From Calditrichota bacterium (GTDB taxonomy: Bacteria > Zhuqueibacterota > Zhuqueibacteria > Zhuqueibacterales > Geothermadaptataceae), in assembly GCA_008501765.1 (NCBI GenBank), contig QQUE01000006.1, positions 186,001 to 250,000 of the forward strand: a stretch of DNA of 64,000 bases, in the 5' to 3' direction. A program made the translations under genes and the position numbers. Every line of letters starts with the position of its first letter. Positions within the stretch are counted from its first letter, which is position 1. The notes below the pieces were generated by a model. That model saw nothing but the letters and a program-made list of their open reading frames with translations. It had not been told where the DNA came from and searched no databases. This document shows positions 44,512-54,381 of the stretch, in pieces.

Positions 44512-45030
44512 ATGAAAAAATGCATCACTGGATTGATTGTCCTGTTTGTGTTTTCTGCATGCGGCAGTGGCTCGAAAGTTACGATTTCCGATTCCACAGA
44601 CAAAGGACTTCCTGTTGAAAACAGCCAACTTATCGACGAAGATTTTGACCCGAACAGCCTGCAAGAGCCTGTCTCCGCAGTTTCTCCGAAATCCAAAAAA
44701 CAAATAAAATCCCACGATTTTGATTTGTCCTCGGCAACTCCGAATGCGAGCACAAATGAACAAACGCTTGGTTATCGGATACAGATTTTACAAACACAAG
44801 ATGCGGAACAGGCACGTACGGTGCAAAATGACGCCATCGTTGAGCTGGATGCCGAAGTCTATTCCATTTTTGACAGCCCTTATTATAAAGTACGCGTAGG
44901 AGATTTTGCAATTCGTGCTGATGCCGAGGAATTATTGCAAAAGGTCATTCGAAAAGGCTATAAAAGTGCCTGGGTCGTTCGTACAAAAATCAATAGAACG
45001 GATTTGGACGGGTTGCTGCGGGAAGAGTGA
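44512..45030 (+). CDS. SPOR-domain lipoprotein
   Basis: Lipoprotein signal peptide MKKCITGLIVLFVFSAC with acylated Cys17. A disordered, acidic linker covers residues 20-85. The C-terminal 75 residues are a SPOR domain: YRIQILQTQDAEQARTVQNDAI, SPYYKVRVGDFAIRADAEELLQKVIRKGYKSAWVV. SPOR domains bind denuded peptidoglycan at septa and lytic sites; the protein is likely envelope-bound at the division site. AGGTGG precedes the ATG at 44512. It lies 58 bases before yebC and may open the yebC-ruv transcript. Confidence 0.9.
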   Translation: MKKCITGLIVLFVFSACGSGSKVTISDSTDKGLPVENSQLIDEDFDPNSLQEPVSAVSPKSKKQIKSHDFDLSSATPNASTNEQTLGYRIQILQTQDAEQARTVQNDAIVELDAEVYSIFDSPYYKVRVGDFAIRADAEELLQKVIRKGYKSAWVVRTKINRTDLDGLLREE

Positions 45031-45088
45031 CGAAATGCTGTGTGTTGAATTTAAAATTTTTTATGTGGAAGATTGACGTGGAGGTGGC

Positions 45089-45838
45089 ATGTCTGGACAT
45101 TCGAAATGGAGTACAATAAAACGCAAGAAAGCTGCCAACGATTCTGCCCGTGGCAAGATATTTACAAAACTCATAAAAGAAATTACCGTCGCAGCACGCG
45201 CTGGCGGTGGTGATGAAGAATCAAACCCGAGACTAAGAACAGCCGTGCAAGCGGCGCGTGGTGCGAATATGCCGACTGCTAATGTTGATCGCGCCATCAA
45301 AAAAGGAACGGGTGAATTGCCGGGCGTCAATTACGATGAAATCGTATACGAAGGATACACGCCGGGTGGCGCAGCACTGATTATTCAATGCCTGACAGAT
45401 AATAAAAATCGCACGGTGGCCGAAGTGCGCCATTTGCTCAGCAAACACAATGGCAATTTAGGTGAAACAGGTTCGGTTGGGTGGAATTTCAAACGCTGCG
45501 GCGAGATTGTAATCGCAGCGGATGGCATGACGGAGGATGACCTCATGGAATTGAGTCTCGAAGTTGGTGCTGATGATTTTTCACTGGACGAGGGGATGGG
45601 TACACTTCTTTGTCCACCAGCTGACTTACATGCTGTACAAAAAGCATTAGAGGAAAGACAAGCAAAAATTGAATCGGCTGATCAAGTCATGGTGCCGAAA
45701 AATACAGTTGCTGTCGAAGGGAAAGCCGCAGAGCAAACACTTAAATTGATGGCACTCCTTGACGACCATGACGATGTTCAAAATGTTTATTCAAATTTTG
45801 ATATTGATCCTGAAATAATGGCCGCATTTGAAGGTTGA
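45089..45838 (+). CDS. yebC: YebC/PmpR/TACO1-family protein
   Basis: A 249-aa cytosolic protein of the YebC family, implicated in transcriptional regulation and, more recently, translation of difficult peptide stretches. The start MSGHSKWSTIKRKKAANDSARGKIFTK is nearly invariant in the family; TAVQAARGANMPTANVDRAIKKG, YEGYTPGGAALIIQCLTDNKNRT and the final NVYSNFDID follow. It is next to ruvC, the usual arrangement in many phyla, and overlaps the ruvC start by 11 bases. GGAGGTGG precedes the ATG. Confidence 0.97.
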   Translation: MSGHSKWSTIKRKKAANDSARGKIFTKLIKEITVAARAGGGDEESNPRLRTAVQAARGANMPTANVDRAIKKGTGELPGVNYDEIVYEGYTPGGAALIIQCLTDNKNRTVAEVRHLLSKHNGNLGETGSVGWNFKRCGEIVIAADGMTEDDLMELSLEVGADDFSLDEGMGTLLCPPADLHAVQKALEERQAKIESADQVMVPKNTVAVEGKAAEQTLKLMALLDDHDDVQNVYSNFDIDPEIMAAFEG

Positions 45839-46334
45839 ATCGAATAAAAACAGATTGCGAATTGTCGGTGTAGATCCAGGTTTGACGCGTTCCGGCTGGG
45901 GGATTGTTGATTATGCACGCGGACAAGTAAGTTTGGTTGATTTTGGCACTATTGCAACAACAACGAAGTTAGAATTCCCGGCCAGATTAGCAAAAATCTA
46001 CGCTGAATTGCAGGCTGTAACTGAGAAGTTTCAACCCGATTTTTTTGCAGTTGAGGATGTTATCTACGCTGCGAATGTGAAAATCGCCTTGAAACTGGGC
46101 CATGCGAGGGGATCGATATTGCTTGTCGCTGCTCATAACCGTATTCCTGTTGCCAGTTATTCACCCAAAGAAATCAAACAATCTGTCACGGGAAACGGCA
46201 ATGCTTCCAAGGATCAGGTTCAAAGAATGGTTCAAGTTATTCTGAACACAGACGCTTTAAAAACCTTTCACGATGTTAGCGACGCACTTGCTGCCGCCAT
46301 TTGTCATGCAAATCGCGTAAAATTTGAAAGATAA
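45828..46334 (+). CDS. ruvC: Crossover junction endodeoxyribonuclease RuvC
   Basis: Resolves Holliday junctions with RuvAB by paired nicks. RNase H-like fold with the acidic catalytic residues: VGVDPGLTRSGWG (Asp), FFAVEDVIYAANVKIALKLG (Glu) and FHDVSDALAAAICH (two Asp). No ATG is available. The TTG at 45828, overlapping yebC, is used; a TTG at 45855 would start directly at RIVGVDPG and is a realistic alternative. First gene of a contiguous ruvC-ruvA-ruvB unit. Confidence 0.95.
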   Translation: MKVESNKNRLRIVGVDPGLTRSGWGIVDYARGQVSLVDFGTIATTTKLEFPARLAKIYAELQAVTEKFQPDFFAVEDVIYAANVKIALKLGHARGSILLVAAHNRIPVASYSPKEIKQSVTGNGNASKDQVQRMVQVILNTDALKTFHDVSDALAAAICHANRVKFER

Positions 46335-46339
46335 ATCGC

Positions 46340-46927
46340 ATGATTGCCTTTCTTGAAGGAACTTTGATCGCCAAGCAACCGACTCAAATTTTGTTAAACG
46401 TCAATGGCGTTGGCTACGAAATCTCAATTCCGGTTTCGACATATGATCAGCTGCCGCAAGAAGGTCAAAAACTGTCCATTCACACCTCGATGATTGTCCG
46501 CGAGGACAGCATGCAGCTCTTCGGTTTTGCCAGCAAAGATGAAAAGCAGTTTTTTCTTGATCTAATCGGTATTTCCGGAGTCGGTCCTAAAGTAGCAACA
46601 GGCATTCTCAGCGGGACAAATTTTCCCAATTTCCGTGATTCTATCGTGATGAACGATGTGAGCCGTTTAAAAAGTTTGCCCGGAATTGGCAAAAAAACGG
46701 CTGAACGGCTGGTTCTGGAACTCAAAGATAAATATGCGCGTTCTGGAATTACTTCTGGAAAATCAGCACGCATTTCAGGGTCCAGTGTTTTTGATGATAC
46801 TGTCCTGGCGCTGGTGTCGCTGGGTTATTCAAAAGCCAGTGTAGTAAAAATTTTAGATAAAATTGTACAAGATGGCCCGGCTGATACAATGGAAGGCTTA
46901 ATAAAAGAAGCGTTGCGGCGGTTATAG
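46340..46927 (+). CDS. ruvA: Holliday junction DNA helicase subunit RuvA
   Basis: Tetrameric junction-binding protein. The N-terminal OB fold is MIAFLEGTLIAKQPTQILLNVNGVGYEI, the two helix-hairpin-helix motifs are LIGISGVGPKVATGILSG and LKSLPGIGKKTAERLVLELKDK, and the flexible C-terminal domain III (ALVSLGYSKASVVKILDKI) contacts RuvB. Length 195 aa is standard. It begins five bases after ruvC and ends immediately before the ruvB start. Confidence 0.97.
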   Translation: MIAFLEGTLIAKQPTQILLNVNGVGYEISIPVSTYDQLPQEGQKLSIHTSMIVREDSMQLFGFASKDEKQFFLDLIGISGVGPKVATGILSGTNFPNFRDSIVMNDVSRLKSLPGIGKKTAERLVLELKDKYARSGITSGKSARISGSSVFDDTVLALVSLGYSKASVVKILDKIVQDGPADTMEGLIKEALRRL

Positions 46928-47974
46928 TTGACAGAAGAAAAGTCACAAAATCCAACAAATCCTGATATTTTTTCAGATGAGATTGAGTTCGACCGCACGC
47001 TAAGGCCGCGCTCTTTTGCTGATTTTACCGGCCAGGAAAAGTTGAAAGAAAATTTGCATGTCTTTATTCAGGCGGCCCGCGGGCGCAACGAGAGCCTGGA
47101 TCATGTTTTGTTTTACGGTCCGCCGGGACTCGGTAAAACCACGCTGGCAAATATTATCGCCGCTGAAATGGAATCAGGAATTCGGGTCACCTCCGGACCG
47201 GCGTTGGAAAAACCCGGCGATTTGGCCGGCATATTAACCAATCTGCAGGAAAACGATGTCCTGTTCATTGATGAAATACATCGGCTGGGCAAAGTTGTTG
47301 AAGAATACCTTTATCCCGCGATGGAAGATTTTAAGCTCGATATAATTATCGATAAAGGTGCAAATGCCCGCACAATTCAGTTGAATTTGCCGAAGTTCAC
47401 CCTTGTCGGGGCAACCACGCGGGCCGGCCAGCTCACCTCACCGATGCGGGCTCGTTTCGGTGTTGTTTCCCGGCTGGATTATTATCAAGCTGAAGATTTG
47501 CAGAGAATTTTAATGCGTTCGGCAAAACTGCTTGAGGTTGATTTAGTGCCCGTCGCATCAGAAGAAATTGCCCGGCGTTCCCGCGGAACACCCCGGGTGG
47601 CAAACCGGCTTTTACGCCGTGTGCGCGATTTTGCACAAATTGCCGGGAAAACTGAAATTGACCTTGAAATAGCGCTGCATAGTCTTGGCCGTCTCGACGT
47701 CGATGCCCGAGGCCTTGACGATATGGATAAACGCATTTTACACACACTAATCGAAAAATTTAATGGTGGTCCGGTGGGAGTCGGAACCCTGGCTGTCGCG
47801 ATCGGCGAAAAGGGTGAAACACTTGAAGAAATATATGAACCATACCTTATTCAGGAAGGATTTATCAAACGAACACAACGTGGTAGAATGGTAACTCAAC
47901 TGGCTTTGGATCATTTAAAAATTACACGCAAACCTGGCCGCAACCAAAAAAATCTGTTCGATTCTGCTGATTAA
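46928..47974 (+). CDS. ruvB: Holliday junction branch-migration ATPase RuvB
   Basis: AAA+ motor of branch migration. [18 protein letters not shown] opens the ATPase domain; Walker A is GPPGLGKTT near 64-72; Walker [10 protein letters not shown] at 112-120; sensor 1 is LVGATTRAG; the arginine finger region is MRARFGVV; and the C-terminal winged helix ends with [15 protein letters not shown]. Length 348 aa. The TTG start directly follows the ruvA TAG codon with no gap. Confidence 0.97.
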   Translation: MTEEKSQNPTNPDIFSDEIEFDRTLRPRSFADFTGQEKLKENLHVFIQAARGRNESLDHVLFYGPPGLGKTTLANIIAAEMESGIRVTSGPALEKPGDLAGILTNLQENDVLFIDEIHRLGKVVEEYLYPAMEDFKLDIIIDKGANARTIQLNLPKFTLVGATTRAGQLTSPMRARFGVVSRLDYYQAEDLQRILMRSAKLLEVDLVPVASEEIARRSRGTPRVANRLLRRVRDFAQIAGKTEIDLEIALHSLGRLDVDARGLDDMDKRILHTLIEKFNGGPVGVGTLAVAIGEKGETLEEIYEPYLIQEGFIKRTQRGRMVTQLALDHLKITRKPGRNQKNLFDSAD

Positions 47975-48155
47975 TGTGCGGCAGGTTTTTCAGGAGCCGG
48001 ACGGAGTTAATTTCTTCCAAAATATTAAGAGCAGTTCGGGCTATCAGCTCGGAGCGCAAAAAAAGTTAAATTGAATTTCCACTTTTTAAAAGTTAGTTGC
48101 AGAAGCAGTTCAACGAATTTGCAACTTTCTTTATTAAACAAACTCGAGGCACAAT

Positions 48156-49184
48156 ATGAAATTAACCAATTTTAAGTATGAATTACCAAACGAACTCATT
48201 GCCCAATACCCGGCTGAAACGCGTGATGGATCGCGATTGATGGTTGTCAACCGTGAAACCAATGAAACGGAAGAAATGAAATTTAAAGATATCGTTAATC
48301 AATTTAACGAAGGCGATTGTCTTGTTATCAATGAAACGCGGGTATTCCCGGCGCGATTGATGGGAACGAAAGATAAAACCGATGCCGAGGTAGAAATCTT
48401 TCTGCTGCGCCAACTCGAAGGCGGCCTGTGGGAAGTTTTGGTCAAACCGGCACGCAAAGTACGGGTGGGCAATCGCTTGAGCATCGGTTCTGAGCTGATG
48501 TGCGATGTCATCGATAACACGGTTTCCGGCGGACGTGTCGTGCGATTTAATTTCGAAGGCGATTTTTTCGATATTATTGACCGTATCGGCCGCTCGCCGC
48601 TGCCACCCTATGTTGACCGCGAGCCGGAACCGATGGATAAAGAGCGCTATCAGACGGTGTATGCGAAAGTTCGCGGCGCCGTAGCGGCCCCAACCGCCGG
48701 TTTGCATTTCACCGAAGCATTGCTTGATGCTTTGCGGAAAAAAGGTGTTTCTGTTGTTCCTGTTGTTCTCCATTTGGGACTCGGAAGTTTCCGTCCGGTG
48801 ATCGTTGAAGACCTGGGTCGGCATAAAATGGACAGCGAGTATTATGAGATTTCACCGGAAAGCGCAGAAATTATTAATAATACGATGAAAAATGGCGGCA
48901 AAATCACGGCTGTTGGAACAAGCGTTGTTCGTGCACTGGAAACGCAGGTAACCTCAGAAGGCTGGGTAAAACCGGATAAAGGCTGGACAGATAAATTTAT
49001 CTATCCACCTTACAATTTTAAAATAATCGATCGTCTTGTCACCAATTTCCATCTGCCGGCTTCGACTTTGCTGATGCTCATTTCTGCATTTGCAGGGCAT
49101 GATTTGGTTTTTGATGCCTATAAAAAAGCAATTGAAAGCAAGTTTCGATTCTATAGTTATGGCGATGCCATGCTGGTTATTTAA
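48156..49184 (+). CDS. queA: tRNA preQ1(34) S-adenosylmethionine ribosyltransferase-isomerase QueA
   Basis: Transfers the ribosyl moiety of S-adenosylmethionine to preQ1 in tRNA to form epoxyqueuosine. Family motifs: FKYELPNELIAQYPAE and RDGSRLMVVNRE at the start, NETRVFPARLMG, LPPYVDREPEPMDKERYQTVYAK, GAVAAPTAGLHFTEALL and VTNFHLPASTLLMLISAFAG near the end. Length 342 aa is normal. It lies 181 bases after ruvB, the common ruvB-queA order, and 9 bases before ispD. Confidence 0.97.
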   Translation: MKLTNFKYELPNELIAQYPAETRDGSRLMVVNRETNETEEMKFKDIVNQFNEGDCLVINETRVFPARLMGTKDKTDAEVEIFLLRQLEGGLWEVLVKPARKVRVGNRLSIGSELMCDVIDNTVSGGRVVRFNFEGDFFDIIDRIGRSPLPPYVDREPEPMDKERYQTVYAKVRGAVAAPTAGLHFTEALLDALRKKGVSVVPVVLHLGLGSFRPVIVEDLGRHKMDSEYYEISPESAEIINNTMKNGGKITAVGTSVVRALETQVTSEGWVKPDKGWTDKFIYPPYNFKIIDRLVTNFHLPASTLLMLISAFAGHDLVFDAYKKAIESKFRFYSYGDAMLVI

Positions 49185-49193
49185 GGAAGAGCG

Positions 49194-49883
49194 ATGCAAC
49201 TTGGAGTTGTCATCGTCGCAGGCGGAAAAGGGCTGCGTTTCGGTGGTGAAACACCGAAGCAATTTCTGGATCTTGCCGGCAAACCGGTTCTCGCCCATTC
49301 AATTGCGGTATTTGAAAATCATTCTTCGATCAACAAAATTGTTGTGGTTGGACCCGATGACTGGCTTTATTTTATCGATGAGGAAATTGTCGATCGATTT
49401 GGATTTGACAAAGTACAACGAATTGTCGGCGGTGGGGCGGAAAGACAGGACTCGGTGCTCGCGGGTCTAAATGCGCTTGACGATGCAACCGGACCCGTTT
49501 TGATTCACGATGGTGCCCGACCGCTGGTTACCGCTGCAATTATCGATCGGATTATTGCAGGTTTGAGCACGAATAATGGGGTAATTCCGGCGATTCCGGT
49601 TACCGATACGATTAAAGAAATAGAAAATGATCGAGTTCAACAAACGCTGCAGCGTGAGAGATTGCGTGCAATTCAAACACCGCAGGGATTTATTATTGAG
49701 AACTTAAAACCGTTGCTTTTGCAGTCTAAAAATGAAAAATTCGCAGCCACCGACGAAGCCATGGTGCTGGAAAAAAATGGCGAATCTGTGGCTGTTGTCG
49801 ATGGGCACAGTACGAATATAAAAATCACCGATGAGCACGATTTGAAAATTGCAGAATTGATTTTGAGGGATAGAGATTTATGA
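49194..49883 (+). CDS. ispD: 2-C-methyl-D-erythritol 4-phosphate cytidylyltransferase IspD
   Basis: Third step of the MEP isoprenoid pathway: CTP plus MEP to CDP-ME. The nucleotide-binding N-terminus is VIVAGGKGLRFGGETPKQF, with the family's AAG.G.RfG signature. VGGGAERQDSVLAGL, LIHDGARPLV, IPVTDTIKEI, LRAIQTPQGF and ATDEAMVLE follow. Length 229 aa is normal. It overlaps ispF by four bases (ATGA), so the two consecutive-pathway enzymes are coupled. Confidence 0.96.
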   Translation: MQLGVVIVAGGKGLRFGGETPKQFLDLAGKPVLAHSIAVFENHSSINKIVVVGPDDWLYFIDEEIVDRFGFDKVQRIVGGGAERQDSVLAGLNALDDATGPVLIHDGARPLVTAAIIDRIIAGLSTNNGVIPAIPVTDTIKEIENDRVQQTLQRERLRAIQTPQGFIIENLKPLLLQSKNEKFAATDEAMVLEKNGESVAVVDGHSTNIKITDEHDLKIAELILRDRDL

Positions 49884-50365
49884 GAGTGGGTTTCGGCTAC
49901 GATGTACATCCATTGAAGAAAAAACGACTCCTGATTTTGGGTGGCGTCACGATTCCATTTGAAAAGGGCGTGCAGGGGCATTCCGATGCCGATGTTTTGC
50001 TTCATGCAATCGGTGACGCCATTTTGGGTGCAGCCGCCCTGGGTGATCTGGGAAAACATTTCCCGGATACAGATCCTGCGTATGCCAATTTCTCGAGTTT
50101 ATTGCTGTTGCGCGAAATTAATACTTTGCTGAACAAGCACGGTTATTCCGTCGTAAATGTAGACTCGACGATCGTGATTGAACGACCTAAAATTGCACCG
50201 CACATCGAAAGCATGCGCAAAAATATTGCAGAGTGCCTACAGATAGAAGTCGACGCCGTTTCAGTGAAAGCGACAACCTCGGAAGGCATGAGTTTTATCG
50301 GAAAAGGCGCAGGCGTCGCTGTGCATGCCGTTGCGTTGATTTCGCGGATCCACGAAACATCGTGA
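49880..50365 (+). CDS. ispF: 2-C-methyl-D-erythritol 2,4-cyclodiphosphate synthase IspF
   Basis: Fifth step of the MEP pathway, cyclising CDP-ME-2-phosphate. Zinc ligands are in GFGYDVHPL (Asp, His) and GHSDADVLLHAIGDAILGAA (His). DLGKHFPDTDP, DSTIVIERPKIAPHIESMR and VKATTSEGMSFIGKGAGVAVHAVAL complete the signature. Length 161 aa is typical of the homotrimeric enzyme. IspE, the step between IspD and IspF, is not in this window. Confidence 0.97.
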   Translation: MRVGFGYDVHPLKKKRLLILGGVTIPFEKGVQGHSDADVLLHAIGDAILGAAALGDLGKHFPDTDPAYANFSSLLLLREINTLLNKHGYSVVNVDSTIVIERPKIAPHIESMRKNIAECLQIEVDAVSVKATTSEGMSFIGKGAGVAVHAVALISRIHETS

Positions 50366-50535
50366 GTAGCCATTCCGGCGGTGAAAATTCAATTATAATT
50401 GATATCCGTATAATTTTTTGATTGTTACAGTCTCTCTTTTTAACCGAACTTGCTGAAAAACAGTTTTAAGAAAACTCCAGTTTACCTCACTGATTTTATC
50501 AAAATTTGTACTCCTTCTGAAAAGGAATAGTTTAG

Positions 50536-51984
50536 ATGACCCAGGAAATACGAGTACGATTTGCCCCAAGCCCAACCGGCAAATTGCATATTGGCAACGC
50601 CCGAACAGCAATTTTAAATTGGCTGTTTGCACGGCATTCGGGGGGGAAATTGATTCTGCGAATTGAAGATACCGATCTTGAAAGATCTTCCAGGGAAAGT
50701 GAAGAAGGAATCTACCGTGACCTGAAATGGCTTGGCATGAATTGGGACGAGGGCCCGGATGTGGGTGGGAAATTCGGCCCCTACCGTCAAATGGATCGTA
50801 CGCAAATTTATCAAAAATATGAAAATAAGCTTCTTGCCAATGGCCAGGCTTATCACTGTTTTTGCACCCCTGATGAGCTGAATGAAATGCGGGAAAAAGC
50901 CCTGGCAGCAGGCAATACCGATGCCTGGTACGATTGCCGTCACCGCAATCTCACCGAAAAAGAAAAACAGGATTTTCTTGCCGAAGGTCGCAAACCAGTG
51001 GTTCGTTTGAAATACCCGGATGAAGATATTATGTTTACCGATATCGTCAAAGGTGAGCTCACATTTCCGGCAGGCAGTACGGGTGATTTTGTCATCGTGC
51101 GCAGTGATGGCACGCCTACTTATAATTTTGTCTGTGTCATCGATGACGGATTAATGAAAATGTCCCATGTCATTCGGGGTGACGATCATTTATCGAATAC
51201 ACCGAAGCAAATAGCTGTTTACAAAGCGCTCGGTTGGACGCCACCGAAATTTGCCCACATCCCGATGATTCTGGGGGATGACCGCACGCGGCTCTCGAAA
51301 CGACACGGTGCGACATCTGTTAAAGGCTATGCGGATGACGGATTTCTGCCCCGGGCGCTGGTGAATTTTATGAGCCTGCTAAGTTGGTCTTCACCCAGCG
51401 GCGATGAGATTTTATCGGTCGAAAGATTGATCGAAGAATATGATTTTTCCCGCGTTTCCAAATCACCGGCTGTGTTTAATGTCGAAAAACTGGAATGGAT
51501 GAATGGAACTTACATTCGTGCATTGGATATCGCTGAGCTGACGGATCTATGTTTGCCTTATTTACAAAGTGCAGGATACCGTCTGCCGGAGCGAGCCGTT
51601 CTGGAACAGATAGTGTCTTTAGTGCAGGAAAATTTGGAACGCCTGAAGGACAGCATTGAAAAATTGGAATTTGTTTTCGCAGAAAAAGTTCGCCCGGCAA
51701 CCCCTGAGGCTGTACAAATGATTGAAAAAGAATCAACGCAAAAAGTATTTTGGTCTTTTTTACGGCAAGTGGAGAAAGTAGAAAAACTGGATTTTGCCCA
51801 ATTCAGGAAAATCATGAAGACTGTCAGCGTTGAAACCGGCGTGATGGGCAAGGATTTGTGGATGCCCGTCCGCGTGGCTCTGACTGGGCAAATCCACGGG
51901 CCAGAACTGCCAAAAGTGGTTGATATTTTCGGCAAAAAACGCTGCAAAAAATTGATCAAATCTGCATTGAACTTAAACAACTAA
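50536..51984 (+). CDS. gltX: Glutamyl-tRNA synthetase GltX
   Basis: Class I synthetase charging tRNA-Glu, and possibly tRNA-Gln if a GatCAB system is used. The HIGH-type motif is APSPTGKLHIGNART, the second signature DDRTRLSKRHGATS, and the ADP/ATP-binding context RGDDHLSNTPKQI is conserved. VRFAPSPTG at the start and the 482-aa length fit the bacterial non-discriminating-size enzyme. The C-terminal anticodon-binding helical domain spans residues 330-480. It follows ispF by 170 bases. Confidence 0.96.
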   Translation: MTQEIRVRFAPSPTGKLHIGNARTAILNWLFARHSGGKLILRIEDTDLERSSRESEEGIYRDLKWLGMNWDEGPDVGGKFGPYRQMDRTQIYQKYENKLLANGQAYHCFCTPDELNEMREKALAAGNTDAWYDCRHRNLTEKEKQDFLAEGRKPVVRLKYPDEDIMFTDIVKGELTFPAGSTGDFVIVRSDGTPTYNFVCVIDDGLMKMSHVIRGDDHLSNTPKQIAVYKALGWTPPKFAHIPMILGDDRTRLSKRHGATSVKGYADDGFLPRALVNFMSLLSWSSPSGDEILSVERLIEEYDFSRVSKSPAVFNVEKLEWMNGTYIRALDIAELTDLCLPYLQSAGYRLPERAVLEQIVSLVQENLERLKDSIEKLEFVFAEKVRPATPEAVQMIEKESTQKVFWSFLRQVEKVEKLDFAQFRKIMKTVSVETGVMGKDLWMPVRVALTGQIHGPELPKVVDIFGKKRCKKLIKSALNLNN

Positions 51985-52044
51985 AATGTTTCAGGCTTGC
52001 CAGGTTTTTTGATCACCCGGCCAGGAAAAATTTTGCAACAAAAT

Positions 52045-52842
52045 ATGATGAAATCCCTCTTTTTATGCAATATACCCGTCATCGGCATGGTGCACTTAAA
52101 AGCGCTGCCGGGCTCGCCATTTTTTTCTGGCAAGCTGGAGGAAGTGGTCGCAGCGGCCAGAGAGGATGTATTTGCTCTGCAAAATGGCGGCGTTAATGGA
52201 TTACTATTTGAAAATTTTAACGATGTCCCTTTTTTCCCGGATACCGTACCGGCGGAAACGATTGCCGGATTTGCGGCTTTGGTAGCAGAATTGAAGCAGG
52301 AAATATCGCTTCCGTTCGGGATAAATGTTTTACGCAATGATGGCGCGGCTGCCGTAGCCATTGCAACTGCAACCGGCGCCCAATTTATTCGAGTGAATGT
52401 TTTTAATGGTGCCACGGTGACTGATCAGGGAGTATTGCAATCAAAAGCGCACGCGATTGTCCGATTGAAACATCGGCTCAATCCCGAACTGAAAATTTTC
52501 GCGGATGTGCAGGTAAAACACGGCGCCCCCCTGATCAAGCGGCCTGTTGCTGAAGAAGCGCAGGAATTAATTGAGCGCTCTTGTGCCGACGCTGTAATTT
52601 GTAGTGGAACCATGACGGGCGCCCCGGTTGATCGCGCAGAATTGGAACAGATTAAAAAGGCTGTTCCAAAGGCTGCAATAATTTTAGGCAGTGGGGTGGA
52701 TGCCGAAAACATAGCTTCACTTTTATCCTGCGCCGACGCGATGATTGTCGGGACGGCTTTCAAAAAAGATGGAAAGGTGACTGCACAGGTCGATGAAGCG
52801 CGCGTGAAAAATTTCATGCGCTTGATACAGGAGAAAGAATGA
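52045..52842 (+). CDS. BtpA/SgcQ-family TIM-barrel protein
   Basis: A protein of about 265 aa: IPVIGMVHLKALPGSPFF at the start, DVFALQNGGVNGLLFENFND, LPFGINVLRNDG, FIRVNVFNGATVTDQG, FADVQVKHG and ILGSGVDAENIASLL. These are BtpA/SgcQ signatures; BtpA is linked to photosystem I stability in cyanobacteria, but members elsewhere are probably sugar- or nucleoside-related TIM-barrel enzymes. I chose an ATG at 52045 since the TTG at 51997 would add an unlikely Pro-Gly-rich tail. Its end overlaps the cysS start by four bases, so it is coupled to cysS. Confidence 0.85.
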   Translation: MMKSLFLCNIPVIGMVHLKALPGSPFFSGKLEEVVAAAREDVFALQNGGVNGLLFENFNDVPFFPDTVPAETIAGFAALVAELKQEISLPFGINVLRNDGAAAVAIATATGAQFIRVNVFNGATVTDQGVLQSKAHAIVRLKHRLNPELKIFADVQVKHGAPLIKRPVAEEAQELIERSCADAVICSGTMTGAPVDRAELEQIKKAVPKAAIILGSGVDAENIASLLSCADAMIVGTAFKKDGKVTAQVDEARVKNFMRLIQEKE

Positions 52843-54290
52843 GTTTAAAAATCTTCAATACATTATCGGGTAAAAAAGAAAAGTTTGTGCCTATAAATCC
52901 AGACTATACGGGGTTTTACGTTTGTGGTCCAACGGTTTATGATTATTTTCACATCGGCAATGCCCGGCCTTTTATCATTTTTGATGTCATCCGCCGCTTT
53001 CTGATTTCGCGTGGCTACAATGTGCGCTACGTGATGAATTTGACCGATATCGATGATAAAATAATCAATCGCGCCAAAGATGAGGGCGTAACGAGCAAGG
53101 AAATTGCTGATCGCTACATTAATGCGTTTTTCGAAGATATTCAAAAATTGGGCGTCCGGCCGGCGGATGTCTATCCCAGAGCCACTGACCACATCGAAGA
53201 AATTATTGGTATCATCAGCAGTCTGGTTGAGAAAGGGGCCGCTTACCCTACCGCCGGCGATGTATTTTATGATGTCAGCCAATTTGAAGAATATGGGCGG
53301 CTATCTAAGAAAAAGGTGGAAGATCTGCAGGCTGGGAAACGCGTCGCAGTTGATGAACTCAAAAAAAATCCGGCTGATTTTGTTTTGTGGAAAAAAGCAA
53401 AACAGGGTGAGCCTTCGTGGCCGAGCCCCTGGGGTAACGGCCGCCCGGGTTGGCATATCGAATGCTCAGCCATGTCGATGAAATTTCTCGGCCAATCTTT
53501 CGATTTTCATGGGGGAGGGCAAGACCTGATTTTCCCGCATCATGAAAATGAAATTGCCCAAAGTTGTGCATCAACCGGCTGTGATGTATTTGCCAAATAT
53601 TGGTTGCACAACGGTTTCCTCGATATGAAGGGTGAGAAAATGTCCAAATCTTTGGGCAATTTTATCACCGCTCGCGAGTTGATGGAATTGTATCCAACGG
53701 CTGCTATTCGGCTTTTCTTTTTGCAGAAGCATTATCGTGGGCCCATCGATTTCTCCGAAGAGGGATTAAATGCCGCACGCACGACTGCGGAGCGCCTCTC
53801 TTTAACTTATAAAAAACTGATGGATTTGATTCCAGAAAATCGCGAAGAATTTAATGCGGAAAATATTAAAAACTCCAAACGGCTCGAAGAGTTTTATGAG
53901 CGGATTGAAAGTCTTGATGGCGAATTGATTGCGTCCATGGAAGATGATTTCAATACACCAGCCGTCATTGGCAAACTTTTCGATATGGTTCGCGAAGTAA
54001 ATAAATATATTGATGATGGTGTTGCTGATGGCCCGGAAAAGGACATTTTGTCCTGGGTACAGATGAAATTTGATGGCTATGATCGTTTTCTTGGCATAAT
54101 CGACAAGACGCGTGATGGTATCGATTTTGAGCGTATGGATAACGTGATGCAAACGGTGATAAAATTGCGGCATTCATTGCGTAAAGAGAAGAACTGGGTG
54201 TTGGCCGATCAGCTCCGTGATGACCTCACAGAAGCGGGAATTCTTCTTGAAGATTCCGCATCTGGAACCACATGGCGATGGAGAAAATAA
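52839..54290 (+). CDS. cysS: Cysteinyl-tRNA synthetase CysS
   Basis: Class I synthetase. CGPTVYDYFHIGNARPF carries the zinc Cys and the HIGH-like motif; WHIECSAMSMKFLG with GGGQDLIFPHHENEIAQS provides the other zinc ligands; GEKMSKSLGNFIT is the KMSKS loop. The C-terminal DALR domain and anticodon region follow from residue 320. Length 483 aa is normal. It is the last gene before the tRNA cluster and shares four bases with the BtpA-family gene. Confidence 0.97.
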   Translation: MSLKIFNTLSGKKEKFVPINPDYTGFYVCGPTVYDYFHIGNARPFIIFDVIRRFLISRGYNVRYVMNLTDIDDKIINRAKDEGVTSKEIADRYINAFFEDIQKLGVRPADVYPRATDHIEEIIGIISSLVEKGAAYPTAGDVFYDVSQFEEYGRLSKKKVEDLQAGKRVAVDELKKNPADFVLWKKAKQGEPSWPSPWGNGRPGWHIECSAMSMKFLGQSFDFHGGGQDLIFPHHENEIAQSCASTGCDVFAKYWLHNGFLDMKGEKMSKSLGNFITARELMELYPTAAIRLFFLQKHYRGPIDFSEEGLNAARTTAERLSLTYKKLMDLIPENREEFNAENIKNSKRLEEFYERIESLDGELIASMEDDFNTPAVIGKLFDMVREVNKYIDDGVADGPEKDILSWVQMKFDGYDRFLGIIDKTRDGIDFERMDNVMQTVIKLRHSLRKEKNWVLADQLRDDLTEAGILLEDSASGTTWRWRK

Positions 54291-54305
54291 AAAATCAAAA
54301 TAATC

Positions 54306-54333
54306 TTGACATGCTCAATTTTTTTTGTATATT
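54306..54333 (+). promoter_or_regulatory. Strong sigma-70 promoter for the tRNA-secE-nusG cluster
   Basis: TTGACA at 54306-54311, 16 bases, TATATT at 54328-54333: a perfect -35 and a good -10. It is 49 bases upstream of the first tRNA, right for a stable-RNA promoter. Confidence 0.75.
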
Positions 54334-54381
54334 ATTTGGCTGTTCTTAAAACGCGATAATATAGTTTTTTTGAAATATTTC

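Noticed and set aside
48183-48824. 213-codon minus-strand frame
   Set aside because: Antisense to the strongly conserved queA gene, so it is a shadow frame.
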